Below are positions 17,929 to 26,092 of a stretch of 64,000 nt of DNA, one piece after another. The notes below the pieces were generated by a model. The model was not told where the DNA came from. It did no database searches and was given only the letters and a program-made list of their open reading frames with translations. Source of the stretch: Pyramidobacter porci (GTDB taxonomy: Bacteria > Synergistota > Synergistia > Synergistales > Dethiosulfovibrionaceae); contig NZ_VUNH01000002.1 of assembly GCF_009695745.1 (NCBI RefSeq), positions 186,001-250,000 on the forward strand, in the 5' to 3' direction. The position numbers and the translations under genes were made by a program. Positions within the stretch are counted from its first letter, which is position 1, and each line of letters begins with the position of its first letter.

Positions 17929-18825
17929 TCAGGGACGTTCCGGCGACGGCTTGCGCCGCGCGGCGGCGCTTTGTTTGAGCGCCGGCGTCAGGGCGGCGGT
18001 GGGGCAGGCGCGAATGCAGCGGCCGCAACGGATGCATTCGTCCCCGTTGGTGCCCTGCGGCAGTTTCAGCGTCATTGGGCAGGACACGGCGCAGCGCCCG
18101 CAGGCGACGCATTTCTGCTCGTCGAAGCCGTAGCGGAGCAGGGCAATGCGGTTGAAGAAACCATAAAAGGCGCCCAGGGGGCACAGATACTTGCAGAAAG
18201 GGCGGAACGACTTCACCGACAGGACGATCAGCGCGATCAGCAGCGCGCTTTTCCACGTGAACAGCCATCCGGCCGCGCCGCGCAGATTTTCGTTCAGGCT
18301 CAGCAGCGTCCAGCCGCCCATCAGCGTACCCGAAGGACAGATGTACTTGCAGAACCACGGATAGCTGACGCCGATCAGATCGTCGCGCACGAACAGCGGC
18401 AGGATGACGACGAACAGCGCCAGCACGGCGTATTTCAGCCGCCGCAGGGCGCGGTCGCCGGGCAGGTTCAGACGCTTGCGCCCGAGCGGGATCTTGTAAA
18501 GCAGGTCCTGAACCAGCCCGAACGGGCAGAGCCAGCCGCACACGAAGCGCCCCAGCAGCGCCCCGAACGCGAACAGAAAGCCCACGACGTACAGCGGCAG
18601 CCGCGGTTCGAATCCTGTCAGCATGGCCTGGAAGGAGCCGACCGGGCAGGCTCCCAGCGCGCCGGGACAGGAATAGCAGTTCAGCCCCGGGACGCAGACA
18701 TTTTTCAACGGCCCCGCGTAGATCTTCCCTTTCAGGAAACCGGCCAGGTAGCCGTTGGTGAGGGCCGTCCACAGCAGCTGGACGGTCTGGCGCAGCCGGC
18801 CGCGCTCTTTTCGCGTCTTAGCCAA
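17929..18825 (-). CDS. Membrane polyferredoxin (NapH/YccM-like 4Fe-4S protein)
   Basis: The 298-residue protein has four or five membrane helices. Conserved CxxxCP motifs face the membrane ([24 protein letters not shown]), and the C-terminal part carries two classic 4Fe-4S sites ([24 protein letters not shown]). An early Cys-rich [15 protein letters not shown] is also present. Such proteins pass electrons across or along the inner membrane. The likely start is TTG at 18825, ten bases after TGGAG, overlapping the upstream CXXC peptide by 8 bases. With TlpA and the CXXC peptide upstream, a role in feeding electrons to exported thiols is plausible. Confidence 0.88.
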   Translation of the reverse strand: MAKTRKERGRLRQTVQLLWTALTNGYLAGFLKGKIYAGPLKNVCVPGLNCYSCPGALGACPVGSFQAMLTGFEPRLPLYVVGFLFAFGALLGRFVCGWLCPFGLVQDLLYKIPLGRKRLNLPGDRALRRLKYAVLALFVVILPLFVRDDLIGVSYPWFCKYICPSGTLMGGWTLLSLNENLRGAAGWLFTWKSALLIALIVLSVKSFRPFCKYLCPLGAFYGFFNRIALLRYGFDEQKCVACGRCAVSCPMTLKLPQGTNGDECIRCGRCIRACPTAALTPALKQSAAARRKPSPERP

Positions 18826-18955
18826 TGCCCACGCACTCCAGACAGATCTTGACGGCCTTCTGGAACACGGCGAAGTTCTCGCCGCGCCACAGCCCCGCGG
18901 CGATCAGGGCGGCGCCGGCGAGCAGGCACGTCCAGCCTGCGCCGTATCTTTTCAT
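18818..18955 (-). CDS. Small CXXC membrane peptide (CD1871A-like family)
   Basis: The 45-residue peptide has one hydrophobic helix (about 9-22), then [15 protein letters not shown] with a CLEC motif at the end. It resembles the CD1871A-type CXXC small proteins I recall next to TlpA and 4Fe-4S membrane proteins. Its ATG overlaps the tlpA stop (TAATG) and its stop overlaps the next gene, so it is coupled on both sides and very probably real. It may relay electrons or thiol redox equivalents between its neighbours. Confidence 0.8.
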   Translation of the reverse strand: MKRYGAGWTCLLAGAALIAAGLWRGENFAVFQKAVKICLECVGIG

Positions 18956-19470
18956 TATTTGGCCTTCGCCAGCATTTCGCGGATGATCTCCCGCCACTGC
19001 TCGGCGCTCCGTGCGCCCGTCACCTCGCCGACGATCTCGCCGCGCCCGTTCACGAAGAAGGTCTGTGGAATGGCGCTGAAGTCGCCGAGATACTGCGCCA
19101 GACCGTCGTCGAGCAGCAGGTGAAGGTAGTCGGCTCCGGTGCGCTTGATCAGCGTCTGCGCCTTTTTGGTCTGCGCGTCGCTCTTGTTGCCGGTCATATC
19201 GAACCAGTCGTAGAGCAGGCCGACGATCTGCACGCCTTGGGGCGCCATTTCCTTCGCCAGCCGGCCGAGGTCGGGCATCTCCTGCAGACAGGGCGGGCAG
19301 AACGTGCCCCAGACGTTGAACATCGTCAGCGGCGCCTGACGGAAGATCGCCTCGTCGTGCGCCGCGCCTTCCAGATCCGCGGCTTTGAACGCGCCGATCT
19401 TTTTCGCCGCGGAAGCGGACGAAGCCATCATCGCCAGAACCGTTACGACAAGCAAAAACTTTTTCATCAT
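18955..19470 (-). CDS. TlpA-family exported thioredoxin-like protein
   Basis: The 171-residue protein has a signal peptide ([21 protein letters not shown]) and a thioredoxin fold with active site WGTFCPPC, then [10 protein letters not shown]-like and later [15 protein letters not shown] strands (the cis-Pro region is near IPQTF). TlpA/ResA proteins reduce periplasmic disulfides, for example in cytochrome c maturation. It overlaps the preceding DUF2400 gene by 4 bases (ATGA) and the CXXC peptide by 1 base. No lipobox Cys is visible, so it is probably a soluble periplasmic protein. Confidence 0.88.
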   Translation of the reverse strand: MMKKFLLVVTVLAMMASSASAAKKIGAFKAADLEGAAHDEAIFRQAPLTMFNVWGTFCPPCLQEMPDLGRLAKEMAPQGVQIVGLLYDWFDMTGNKSDAQTKKAQTLIKRTGADYLHLLLDDGLAQYLGDFSAIPQTFFVNGRGEIVGEVTGARSAEQWREIIREMLAKAK

Positions 19471-20288
19471 TTCGTTTCAACCCTTTCCTTCGTAGAGCGC
19501 GCCCGGCATTCCGCCAGCAACGCTTCCTGTTCCATGTCGGCGCGGATGCCGAACCGCGTCAGCGCGAAATCGTAGCGCGTCGGGTCGCGCGGCGACAGGC
19601 GCGCAAAAGCCTGCGTGACTTCCTGCGCCGTTTTCAGGTCGGCCGCCCTGCGCCGCGTGAAGCGCAGCGACCGACACACCGCGTACATGTGCGTGTCAAG
19701 CGGCACGGTCAGCTCGGCGGGATCGAGCCCGTCCCAGCCGCCGGGATCCACTTCGTCGCGTCGGACGAGCCAGCGCAGCATCAGAAAATGCCGCTTGCAG
19801 GCGCTGCCGCGCTGCGGACGGCACAGCAGGCTGCTGGGGCGGCCGTTTTCCAGTGCGGCGATGAGGAAATCGAGCGCGCCCGTGAGCGAGCCGCATTCCC
19901 GCCGGGCCGAGATAAGGCAGCCGCCGAGGCTCCCCCAGCGGGAAACGACGCGCCTGGCGCCGTCCAGCAGCGCCGCAACGTCGGCTCCGTCGGTGAAGCG
20001 GTGCCGGAACGACGCGAACGTCTCGCGCCACCGCGTTTCGCCGCCTTGTTCCACGGCCGCTCGCGGCGACGGGGCGAGCGCGCCGAGCACGGTTTCGACG
20101 CTTTTGAGGATCGTCGCCACGCGCCCGTAGGCCAGCGACGAGGCGACGAGCGCCGCGATCTCGCGGTCTTCGGGCGCTTCGTAGCGGTAGAGGAACTGCA
20201 GCGGGTCGGGCGAGACGAGTTCGCGCCGGTTGCAGCGTTCGTACAGTTCCTCAAGGTACAGCGCCAGTCTCTTGTGCCGCGGCGTCAT
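19467..20288 (-). CDS. TIGR02757/DUF2400 family protein
   Basis: The 273-residue protein matches the DUF2400 family, whose fold is related to HhH-GPD DNA glycosylases. The C-terminal half contains [20 protein letters not shown], with the conserved Asp-Thr-His typical of the family. The biochemical role is not established to my knowledge. It heads the tlpA operon with a 4-base overlap, an unexpected partner for redox genes. GAGGAG lies eight bases before the ATG. Confidence 0.85.
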   Translation of the reverse strand: MTPRHKRLALYLEELYERCNRRELVSPDPLQFLYRYEAPEDREIAALVASSLAYGRVATILKSVETVLGALAPSPRAAVEQGGETRWRETFASFRHRFTDGADVAALLDGARRVVSRWGSLGGCLISARRECGSLTGALDFLIAALENGRPSSLLCRPQRGSACKRHFLMLRWLVRRDEVDPGGWDGLDPAELTVPLDTHMYAVCRSLRFTRRRAADLKTAQEVTQAFARLSPRDPTRYDFALTRFGIRADMEQEALLAECRARSTKERVETK

Positions 20289-20316
20289 GACGTCATCTCC
20301 TCACGATTCCCGAGTC

Positions 20317-20325
20317 ATTATATCA
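20317..20325 (-). promoter_or_regulatory. Extended -10 promoter of the DUF2400-tlpA operon
   Basis: On the minus strand TGATATAAT (20325 to 20317), about 30 bases before the start codon. The -35 is not clear. The rest of 20289-20427 holds no gene. Confidence 0.6.
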
Positions 20326-20427
20326 TAATTCCGTCGGCCGAAAAAAAACGCGCGTCCTCGCGCTGCCGTTTCGAGTATAAGGGAGCCGCGGTTTTCGTTC
20401 CGTGACAAAGTTACAGAAGAAAAAACG

Positions 20428-20754
20428 TCAGTTGAACAGATAGCGGCCGCACGTGAGGCAGTGTTTCTTGCGGTCGCCGAAGGCGCAGTTCTGGCACAGT
20501 ACGGCGGGGGTACCGCGGCCGAACGTGTAGGCGCCGCATTTGACGCAGTATTTCCAGCGCTCGCCGAAGCCGCAGTTCTCGCACAGCCGCGCCGGGATGC
20601 CCTTGTCGAACGTGTAGGCCCCGCACTTGATGCAGTACTTGCGCCGGTCGCCGAAAGCGCAGTTGGAGCAGAGCTGGGCGATGGAGCTGCGGGCCTGGGC
20701 GGCGGACGCCGCGAGCGCGAGCAGAAGGAGACACGTCACGATCTTTTTGCGCAT
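20428..20754 (-). CDS. Small secreted zinc-ribbon repeat protein
   Basis: The 108-residue protein has a signal peptide (MRKKIVTCLLLLALAASAAQA) and then three near-identical repeats of about 30 residues, each C-x2-C-x3-G[DE]R-x-K-x-C-x2-CG-x-Y-x-F. The twelve cysteines suggest three tetracysteine zinc (or iron) knuckles in an exported protein, which is unusual because such sites are usually cytoplasmic. The start at 20754 is chosen because the frame upstream lacks a ribosome site and overlaps the phosphohexomutase gene. GGAAGGAT precedes it. No function is known to me. Confidence 0.8.
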   Translation of the reverse strand: MRKKIVTCLLLLALAASAAQARSSIAQLCSNCAFGDRRKYCIKCGAYTFDKGIPARLCENCGFGERWKYCVKCGAYTFGRGTPAVLCQNCAFGDRKKHCLTCGRYLFN

Positions 20755-20774
20755 GGTCCGATCCTTCCTTTCCC

Positions 20775-22406
20775 TTACAGTCCAAGGACGCCGCCGACTT
20801 CGGCGCGGCGGGCGTCGAGCTTGGCGCCCGCGCTCGTCTCGTCCGTGTCTTTGATGGAATAGTAGATTTTGATCTTCGGCTCGGTGCCGGAAGGGCGCAC
20901 GGCGAACCACGAACCGTCGGCGCAGAGGAACTTCATCACGTTTTCGCGCGGCAGGCCGTCCAGCCCCTGCGCGTAGTCAAGCGTCTGCGAAACCCCCTCG
21001 AAGCGCGCGCCGCCGCGCAGGCGTGCCATCATCGCGGCGATGCGTTCGGCGCCGTCTTTGCCCTTGAGCGTGTGCGAGTCTTGGGCGTCGAGGTAATAGC
21101 CGAAGCGCGCGTAGAGACCGTTCAGCTCGTCGATCAGCGTGCGCCCTTTGCTCTTGGCCGCGGCCGCCATCTCGCAGATCAGCATGGCCGCGACGACGGC
21201 GTCCTTGTCCTGCGCATGCGTGCCGGCCAGATAACCGTAGCTTTCCTCGTAGCCGAACAGGAACTCGCGCTCGCCGCTGCGCGCGAACTCGGTGATCTTC
21301 TCGCCGATGTACTTGAAGCCCGTCAGCGTGCGCAGCACGGTCACGCCGCGGCTCTGCGCCACGCGGGCTCCCAGCTCGCCGGTGACGATCGTGGTGATCA
21401 TCGTCGATTTGGGCGTGAGGGCACGGTGCGAGAGGACGAAGTCGGTCAGCAGCGCGCCGATCTGGTTGCCCGAAAGCAGCCGGAATTCGTCGCCCGCGGC
21501 GACGGCGCAGCCGATGCGGTCGCAGTCCGGATCGGTGCCGATGACGACGTCGGCGCTGATGCGGCGGGCCAGCTCGATGCCGAGCGAAAGCGTGCTGCGC
21601 TCCTCAGGATTGGGCGTCGTGACGGTGGGAAAATCGCCGTCGGGCAGCTCCTGTTCGGCGACGACGTGCACGTCGTCGAAGCCGCAGCGCTTCAGGACGG
21701 CGCGTACCGGCAGGTTGCCCGAGCCATGCAGCGGCGTGTAGACCACTTTCAGCGCGCCTGCGTTGCGCTGCGGCACCGACTGGCACTGGACGGCGTCGAG
21801 AAAGGCCTCGACGGTCTCCTGACCGATCCAGGCGATCGGTTTCTCGTCGCCGGAAGAGATCTGCGACAGGTCGGCGGCCTCCACGTATTCCGTCAGTTTT
21901 GCGGCGGGCGCGGGACAGAGCTGGCAGCCGTGCTCGTCGTAAACTTTGTAGCCGTTGTATTCCTTCGGATTGTGGCTGGCGGTGATGACCACGCCGGCCG
22001 CGGCCTTGTGGTGCTTGACGGCGAACGACAGCGCGGGCACCGGTTCGAGCTGCCGGAAAATCTTCGCCGGCACGCCGCAGGCGGAAAGCACGCGCGCCGT
22101 TTCCAGCGCGAATTCGGGCGAGCTGTTGCGCGAATCGTAGGCGATCACGACGCCGCGCTGCCAGTCCGCGATTTCCGCCTTGAGATAGCGCGCCAGCCCC
22201 AGCGTGGCCTTGCCGACGGTGTAGCGGTTGAGGCGGTTCGTGCCAGCGCCCATGAGGCCGCGCATGCCGGCGGTGCCGAATTCGAGGTCGCGGTAGAAGC
22301 GGTCTTCGATCTCCTTCTCGTCGCTCAGCGCCGCCAGTTCGCGCCGCGACGCCTCGTCGAGCCATGAAGCGCCAAGCCATTGTTCGTACCGTTCGCGATA
22401 AGTCAT
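20775..22406 (-). CDS. Phosphoglucomutase/phosphomannomutase family enzyme
   Basis: The 543-residue alpha-D-phosphohexomutase shows all four domain signatures: the catalytic phosphoserine loop ITASHNPKEYNGYK, the Mg loop GTDPDCDRIG, the sugar loop GYEESYGYL and the phosphate loop VRPSGTEPKIKIY. The PgcA-like length favours interconversion of glucose-6-P and glucose-1-P for envelope sugar nucleotides, including the UDP-glucose the gtr operon would use. GGAGG lies seven bases before the ATG. The gap to the zinc-ribbon gene is 20 bases, so they may be cotranscribed. Confidence 0.93.
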   Translation of the reverse strand: MTYRERYEQWLGASWLDEASRRELAALSDEKEIEDRFYRDLEFGTAGMRGLMGAGTNRLNRYTVGKATLGLARYLKAEIADWQRGVVIAYDSRNSSPEFALETARVLSACGVPAKIFRQLEPVPALSFAVKHHKAAAGVVITASHNPKEYNGYKVYDEHGCQLCPAPAAKLTEYVEAADLSQISSGDEKPIAWIGQETVEAFLDAVQCQSVPQRNAGALKVVYTPLHGSGNLPVRAVLKRCGFDDVHVVAEQELPDGDFPTVTTPNPEERSTLSLGIELARRISADVVIGTDPDCDRIGCAVAAGDEFRLLSGNQIGALLTDFVLSHRALTPKSTMITTIVTGELGARVAQSRGVTVLRTLTGFKYIGEKITEFARSGEREFLFGYEESYGYLAGTHAQDKDAVVAAMLICEMAAAAKSKGRTLIDELNGLYARFGYYLDAQDSHTLKGKDGAERIAAMMARLRGGARFEGVSQTLDYAQGLDGLPRENVMKFLCADGSWFAVRPSGTEPKIKIYYSIKDTDETSAGAKLDARRAEVGGVLGL

Positions 22407-22576
22407 GGTCAGTCCTCCGTCGGTTTAAGATTTTGCAACGGCGGCATATGGTTCACATGGAACATGTGCCTTCGCCGCGCCCAAAAGAGATTCATGTTTT
22501 CCACTTGATTTTAATTGAACGGCGTCGGCCCTGCAAGATGAGGAAAACCGCAAATTTGAAACGGCGCGATACAAAA

Positions 22577-22606
22577 CAGCCCGCGCGAATAAATTCGAGC
22601 GGGCTG
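22577..22606 (-). terminator. Terminator after the M20 amidohydrolase
   Basis: CAGCCCGC-g-CGAAT pairs with ATTCG-a-GCGGGCTG; on the minus strand it is followed by TTTTG. It lies 15 bases beyond the stop codon. Confidence 0.8.
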
Positions 22607-22621
22607 GAAATTTACGCTGAT

Positions 22622-23794
22622 TCAACGGCACACGTCCAGAGCCAGTCCGGCCAGCGCGGCGACGCCGTAGATAAAGGCGCTTTCGTCGACTTTGAAACAG
22701 GACGAATGGAGCGGCGCGTTGTCCTTGTCCTTGAAGCCGACGCCGAGGCGAAACATGACGCCGGGAACTCGTTCGGTGAAGAAGGCGAAATCCTCGCCGC
22801 CCATGGAGCAGTTCTCGAAGGCGACGATGCGGTCTTTGCCGACGACGCGTTCTGCCACGGAGACGAGCCGGTCGAACATGCCGTCGTCGTTGACCAGCAC
22901 CGGCGTGCCTTCGCGGATCTCCACCCCGGCGCAGGCGCGCAGCGCTTCGGCCGTCAATCTGGCGACGCGCGGGATGGCTTCGAACAGGTGCTCCCGCACC
23001 CGAGAGCGGACCGTGCGGATCGTTCCCGTCATCTTCACGTCGGGGGCGATGATGTTGCTCCTGACGCCGCCGTGGATCGTGCCGATTGTGACCACCGCCG
23101 AGTCCTGCGGCGCCACCTCGCGGCTGACCAGCTGCTGCAGGGCCGTGATCACCTGGGCGCCGACGGCGATTGGGTCGATGCACAGTTCCGGATAGGCGCC
23201 GTGTCCCTGCCGGCCGATGACTTCCAGCGAGAAACTGTCGGACGAGGCGTTGAACGCGCCGCGGCGCACGCCCAGCGTTCCGGCGGGAATGCCTGGAAAA
23301 ACGTGCAGCGCCGCTATGCAGGCGGGCGGATCCTTCTCGTCCAGCTCCCCTGCGGCGATCATTTCCCTGGCGCCCCGGCCGGTTTCTTCAGCGGGCTGGA
23401 AGAAAAATTTCACCGTGCCGTGGATCTGCCTGCGCACGCCGCACAGCGCCTTGGCCGCGCCCAGCAGCACCGCCGTGTGAACGTCGTGGCCGCAGGCGTG
23501 CATCACGTTTTCGCTTTGCGATTTGAACTCCACGTCGGCCAGCTCCGGCACGGGCAAAGCGTCCATGTCGGCGCGCAGGGCGAAGACCGGACCGGACTGA
23601 ACGCCCCTGACCAGCGCCACGACCCCCGTTTTGCCGACGCGGCGCACCTCGTCAGCGCCCATTTCGCGCAGCGTCCTTTGTACGAACGCCGACGTTTCCA
23701 CCTCCTGACCGCTCAGCTCCGGATGGGCGTGAAGATGATGACGCCACGCCGTCACGTCGCCGACGACCGACGAAGCCAGTTTTAAAAGCTCCAT
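22622..23794 (-). CDS. M20-family metallopeptidase (amidohydrolase, hippurate-hydrolase type)
   Basis: The 390-residue cytosolic enzyme has M20D features: RRDIHAHPE-like start (RHHLHAHPELSGQE), metal ligands in HACGHDVHTA and PAEETGRGA, a dimerisation lid with GRQGHGAYPE, and a C-terminal MGGEDFAFF. The family hydrolyses N-acyl amino acids or small peptides (IAA-amino acid or hippurate hydrolases, aminobenzoyl-glutamate hydrolase). The upstream YfcC carrier in the same orientation suggests uptake and hydrolysis of an acylated amino acid or dipeptide. AGGGAGG lies eight bases before the ATG. Confidence 0.9.
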   Translation of the reverse strand: MELLKLASSVVGDVTAWRHHLHAHPELSGQEVETSAFVQRTLREMGADEVRRVGKTGVVALVRGVQSGPVFALRADMDALPVPELADVEFKSQSENVMHACGHDVHTAVLLGAAKALCGVRRQIHGTVKFFFQPAEETGRGAREMIAAGELDEKDPPACIAALHVFPGIPAGTLGVRRGAFNASSDSFSLEVIGRQGHGAYPELCIDPIAVGAQVITALQQLVSREVAPQDSAVVTIGTIHGGVRSNIIAPDVKMTGTIRTVRSRVREHLFEAIPRVARLTAEALRACAGVEIREGTPVLVNDDGMFDRLVSVAERVVGKDRIVAFENCSMGGEDFAFFTERVPGVMFRLGVGFKDKDNAPLHSSCFKVDESAFIYGVAALAGLALDVCR

Positions 23795-23829
23795 TGTCTA
23801 TGCCTCCCTGTCGTGCAGCATGCCATGGA

Positions 23830-23869
23830 AAAGCGGAAAAACATCTTTGCCGGGACGTTTTTCCGCTTT
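23830..23869 (-). terminator. Hairpin between YfcC carrier and M20 gene
   Basis: AAAGCGGAAAAAC pairs perfectly with GTTTTTCCGCTTT over a 14-base loop. It may partially terminate or stabilise the upstream transcript and tune the ratio of the two genes. Confidence 0.6.
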
Positions 23870-23883
23870 CATTCGATCGTGTT

Positions 23884-25269
23884 TTACCAGCCGAAGATCT
23901 GCATCAGTGTGACCGTAATGCTGCCCATGAGGAGCTGGACAAGCAGCATGGGCAGGAACCAGCGCACGTACTTGCCGTAGGCGATCCCCGCCAGGCCGAG
24001 GACGCCCATGAGCACGCCCGAAGTGGGGATGAAACAGTTCGTGAAACCGTCGCCGAACTGGAACGCCTGTACGGCCACCTGGCGGCTGATGTTGCTCAGA
24101 TCGGCCACGGGCACCATGATCGGCATGACGGTGACCGCCTGGCCGGAGCCGGAGGGAATGAAGAAGTTGATGATCACGTTGGCCAGGAACATCAGGTTGG
24201 CTCCCACGACGGCGCTGACTTTGCCGATGGGCATGGACAGGTGGTAGACGATGGTGTGGATAATCTTGCCGTCCGTCATCACCACGGAAATGGCGCGGGC
24301 GAAAACGATCACGAAGGCCGCGTACGTCAGACCGGACATGCCCTTGGTAAAGGCTTTGAACGTCTGGTTCAGCCCCAGCCCGCCGACGAAGCCGGAAGTC
24401 AGCCCCATGATCAGGAAAACGGTGGAGTAATGGGAGATGCCCCACTTCCAGTTCAGCGAGCCGTAGATGATGAAGCCGAAACTGAGCACCACGATCAGCG
24501 CGCAGACCGACTGCTGCCAGGTCATCTTCGCGTTCGCCGCGAGAGCGCCGACGTCTTCCGCTTCCGCCGGCGCGTTCGGATCGTAGACAAGGCTCTTCGT
24601 GGGATCTTTTTTGATGCGCCTGATGTAGATCAGCACAAAGGCGATCGTCAGCGCGATGTTGAGGATGTGCAGCACCACGCGGATGTTGAACCCCGAGGTG
24701 ATGGGCAGGCCGGCGATCTCGTTGGCGATGCCGACGGTGAACATGTTGGCCCAGCCCACGTTGAACCCGGCGTAGGAGCCCAGGTACATCATGGCGAAGC
24801 CGACCACGGCGTCGTAGCCGAGGCTTTTGGCCAGCAGCACGCCGACGGGGATCAGGGCGATGACGGGATTGGCGAAAACCCCCACGGCGCCGCCGATCGA
24901 CATGACGATCATGATGACGATCACGGCCCAGATCTCCTTGCCCTTCAGCATGCCGACGATGCGTCCCATGCCGGCGCGGATCGTGCCGGTCTGTTCGATC
25001 ACTTCGACGGCGCCGCCGATGAAGAATACCATCGACATCATCACGGCCGACTGGATCATGCCCTTGGTGACGGCGTTGAAAATATCCCACGGCCCTTGGG
25101 GATTGCTCGCCACCTGATGATAGGAATTGGCGATGACGCGCTTGGTCTGCGGATCGACGTCGTACACGCCGGCGGGGATGATCCACGTCAGCGCCGCCAT
25201 CACGGCCGTGAGGATAAACATCAGCGCGAACGTGTGAGGAAGCTTGAGCGCTTTGTTCTGGACTGCCAT
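23884..25269 (-). CDS. YfcC/DcuC-type carboxylate or amino-acid carrier
   Basis: The 461-residue polytopic inner-membrane protein has about 12 helices. It fits the YfcC family (C4-dicarboxylate/short-chain carrier clan): an N-terminal PHTFALMFILTAVMAALTWIIPAG, the conserved early ANPVIALIPVGVLLA helix and the late FIPSGSGQAVTVMPIMVP loop that resembles the substrate site of this clan. YfcC genes often sit beside M20 peptidases, as here, which suggests a peptide- or acyl-amino-acid-linked substrate. The start follows GGAGGG. Confidence 0.85.
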   Translation of the reverse strand: MAVQNKALKLPHTFALMFILTAVMAALTWIIPAGVYDVDPQTKRVIANSYHQVASNPQGPWDIFNAVTKGMIQSAVMMSMVFFIGGAVEVIEQTGTIRAGMGRIVGMLKGKEIWAVIVIMIVMSIGGAVGVFANPVIALIPVGVLLAKSLGYDAVVGFAMMYLGSYAGFNVGWANMFTVGIANEIAGLPITSGFNIRVVLHILNIALTIAFVLIYIRRIKKDPTKSLVYDPNAPAEAEDVGALAANAKMTWQQSVCALIVVLSFGFIIYGSLNWKWGISHYSTVFLIMGLTSGFVGGLGLNQTFKAFTKGMSGLTYAAFVIVFARAISVVMTDGKIIHTIVYHLSMPIGKVSAVVGANLMFLANVIINFFIPSGSGQAVTVMPIMVPVADLSNISRQVAVQAFQFGDGFTNCFIPTSGVLMGVLGLAGIAYGKYVRWFLPMLLVQLLMGSITVTLMQIFGW

Positions 25270-25288
25270 TGTGATCCCTCCTGAAAAT

Positions 25289-25329
25289 GATATAAGTCCA
25301 AAGGGTTATTTCGGTAAATTACCATAACC
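25289..25329 (-). promoter_or_regulatory. Promoter and nested palindrome ahead of the YfcC-M20 genes
   Basis: GGTTAT-ttc-GGTAAATTACC-ATAACC (25304-25329) is an inverted repeat with an 11-base palindromic core. On the minus strand TTTACC (25318-25313) and TATATC (25294-25289) are 18 bases apart, so the core overlaps a plausible -35. This would suit a repressor operator; the regulator is unknown. Nothing else is recognisable in 25330-25470. Confidence 0.45.
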
Positions 25330-25470
25330 GCCTGAGTTGGGCAAGTGCAAGAAGAATAAATAAGTTTAATTTTCTGAAAAAAACGGAGGGGACGGCCTTC
25401 CGCTGATGCCATCGTCGGGAACGCGCCATTTTCGATGTGCGCTCGGAAAGAAACAGTCTGAGAGAAAACG

Positions 25471-26022
25471 CGGATCGCTGGCATCGGCCCGGTCGGCCTG
25501 ATGGCCGTGGCCGGCACCAAGATGCGCGGCGCTTCGCGGATCATCGCCGTCGGCACACGCCCCGTCTGCGTCGAAGCCGCCAAAAAATACGGAGCCACCG
25601 ATTTCATCAGCTACAAGAAAGGCCCGATCAAGGAGCAGGTCTTGGAACTGACCGGCGGCAAGGGCGTCGACCGCGTCGTCATCGCCGGCGGCAGCGTGGC
25701 ATCCTTCGAGCCGGCCGTCAAATCCCTCAAGCCCGGCGGCAAGATCGGCAACGTCAACTACTTGGGCAGCGGCACCTACATCAACATTCCCCGCGCCGAG
25801 TGGGGCGTGGGCATGGGGCACAAGCAGATCAACGGCGGGCTGACGCCCGGCGGCCGTCTGCGCATGGAAAAGCTTGCCCGCCTCATCACCTCCGGCAAGC
25901 TGGACGTCGCGCCGCTGTCGACTCACGTCTTCGAGGGCTGGGAACATCTGCCCGAAGCGCTGCAGCTCATGAAGGACAAGCCCGCGGAGCTGATCAAGCC
26001 GGTCGTCAAGATCTCCGATTGA
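25471..26022 (+). pseudogene. 5'-truncated zinc-dependent alcohol dehydrogenase
   Basis: The frame encodes only the C-terminal Rossmann part of a TbADH-like (NADP-dependent secondary) alcohol dehydrogenase. Homology starts at IAGIGPVGLMAV, continues through KGVDRVVIAGG and INGGLTPGGRLRMEKL and reaches the natural end. About 170 N-terminal residues, with the catalytic zinc ligands, are missing; an in-frame stop lies at 25459, just before the homologous part. No ribosome site precedes the ATG at 25501. The retained sequence is otherwise undamaged, so the deletion looks recent. Confidence 0.85.
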
Positions 26023-26033
26023 CGGAACATCGC

Positions 26034-26074
26034 AAAAAAACAGGCCTGAGCGCGGAATCCAGGCCTGTTTTTTT
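26034..26074 (+). terminator. Terminator after the dehydrogenase remnant
   Basis: AAAAAAACAGGCCT pairs with AGGCCTGTTTTTTT, a 14-bp perfect stem. Confidence 0.85.
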
Positions 26075-26092
26075 GTCGTGCCGAGGTGAAAC

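Noticed and set aside
18248-18263. parS-like TTTTCCACGTGAACAG inside the polyferredoxin gene
   Set aside because: Only the CCACGTG core fits; both outer arms are wrong.
22447-22462. Partial parS-like TGGTTCACATGGAACA
   Set aside because: It matches the palindrome at only 13 of 16 positions and is not symmetric; chance is likely.
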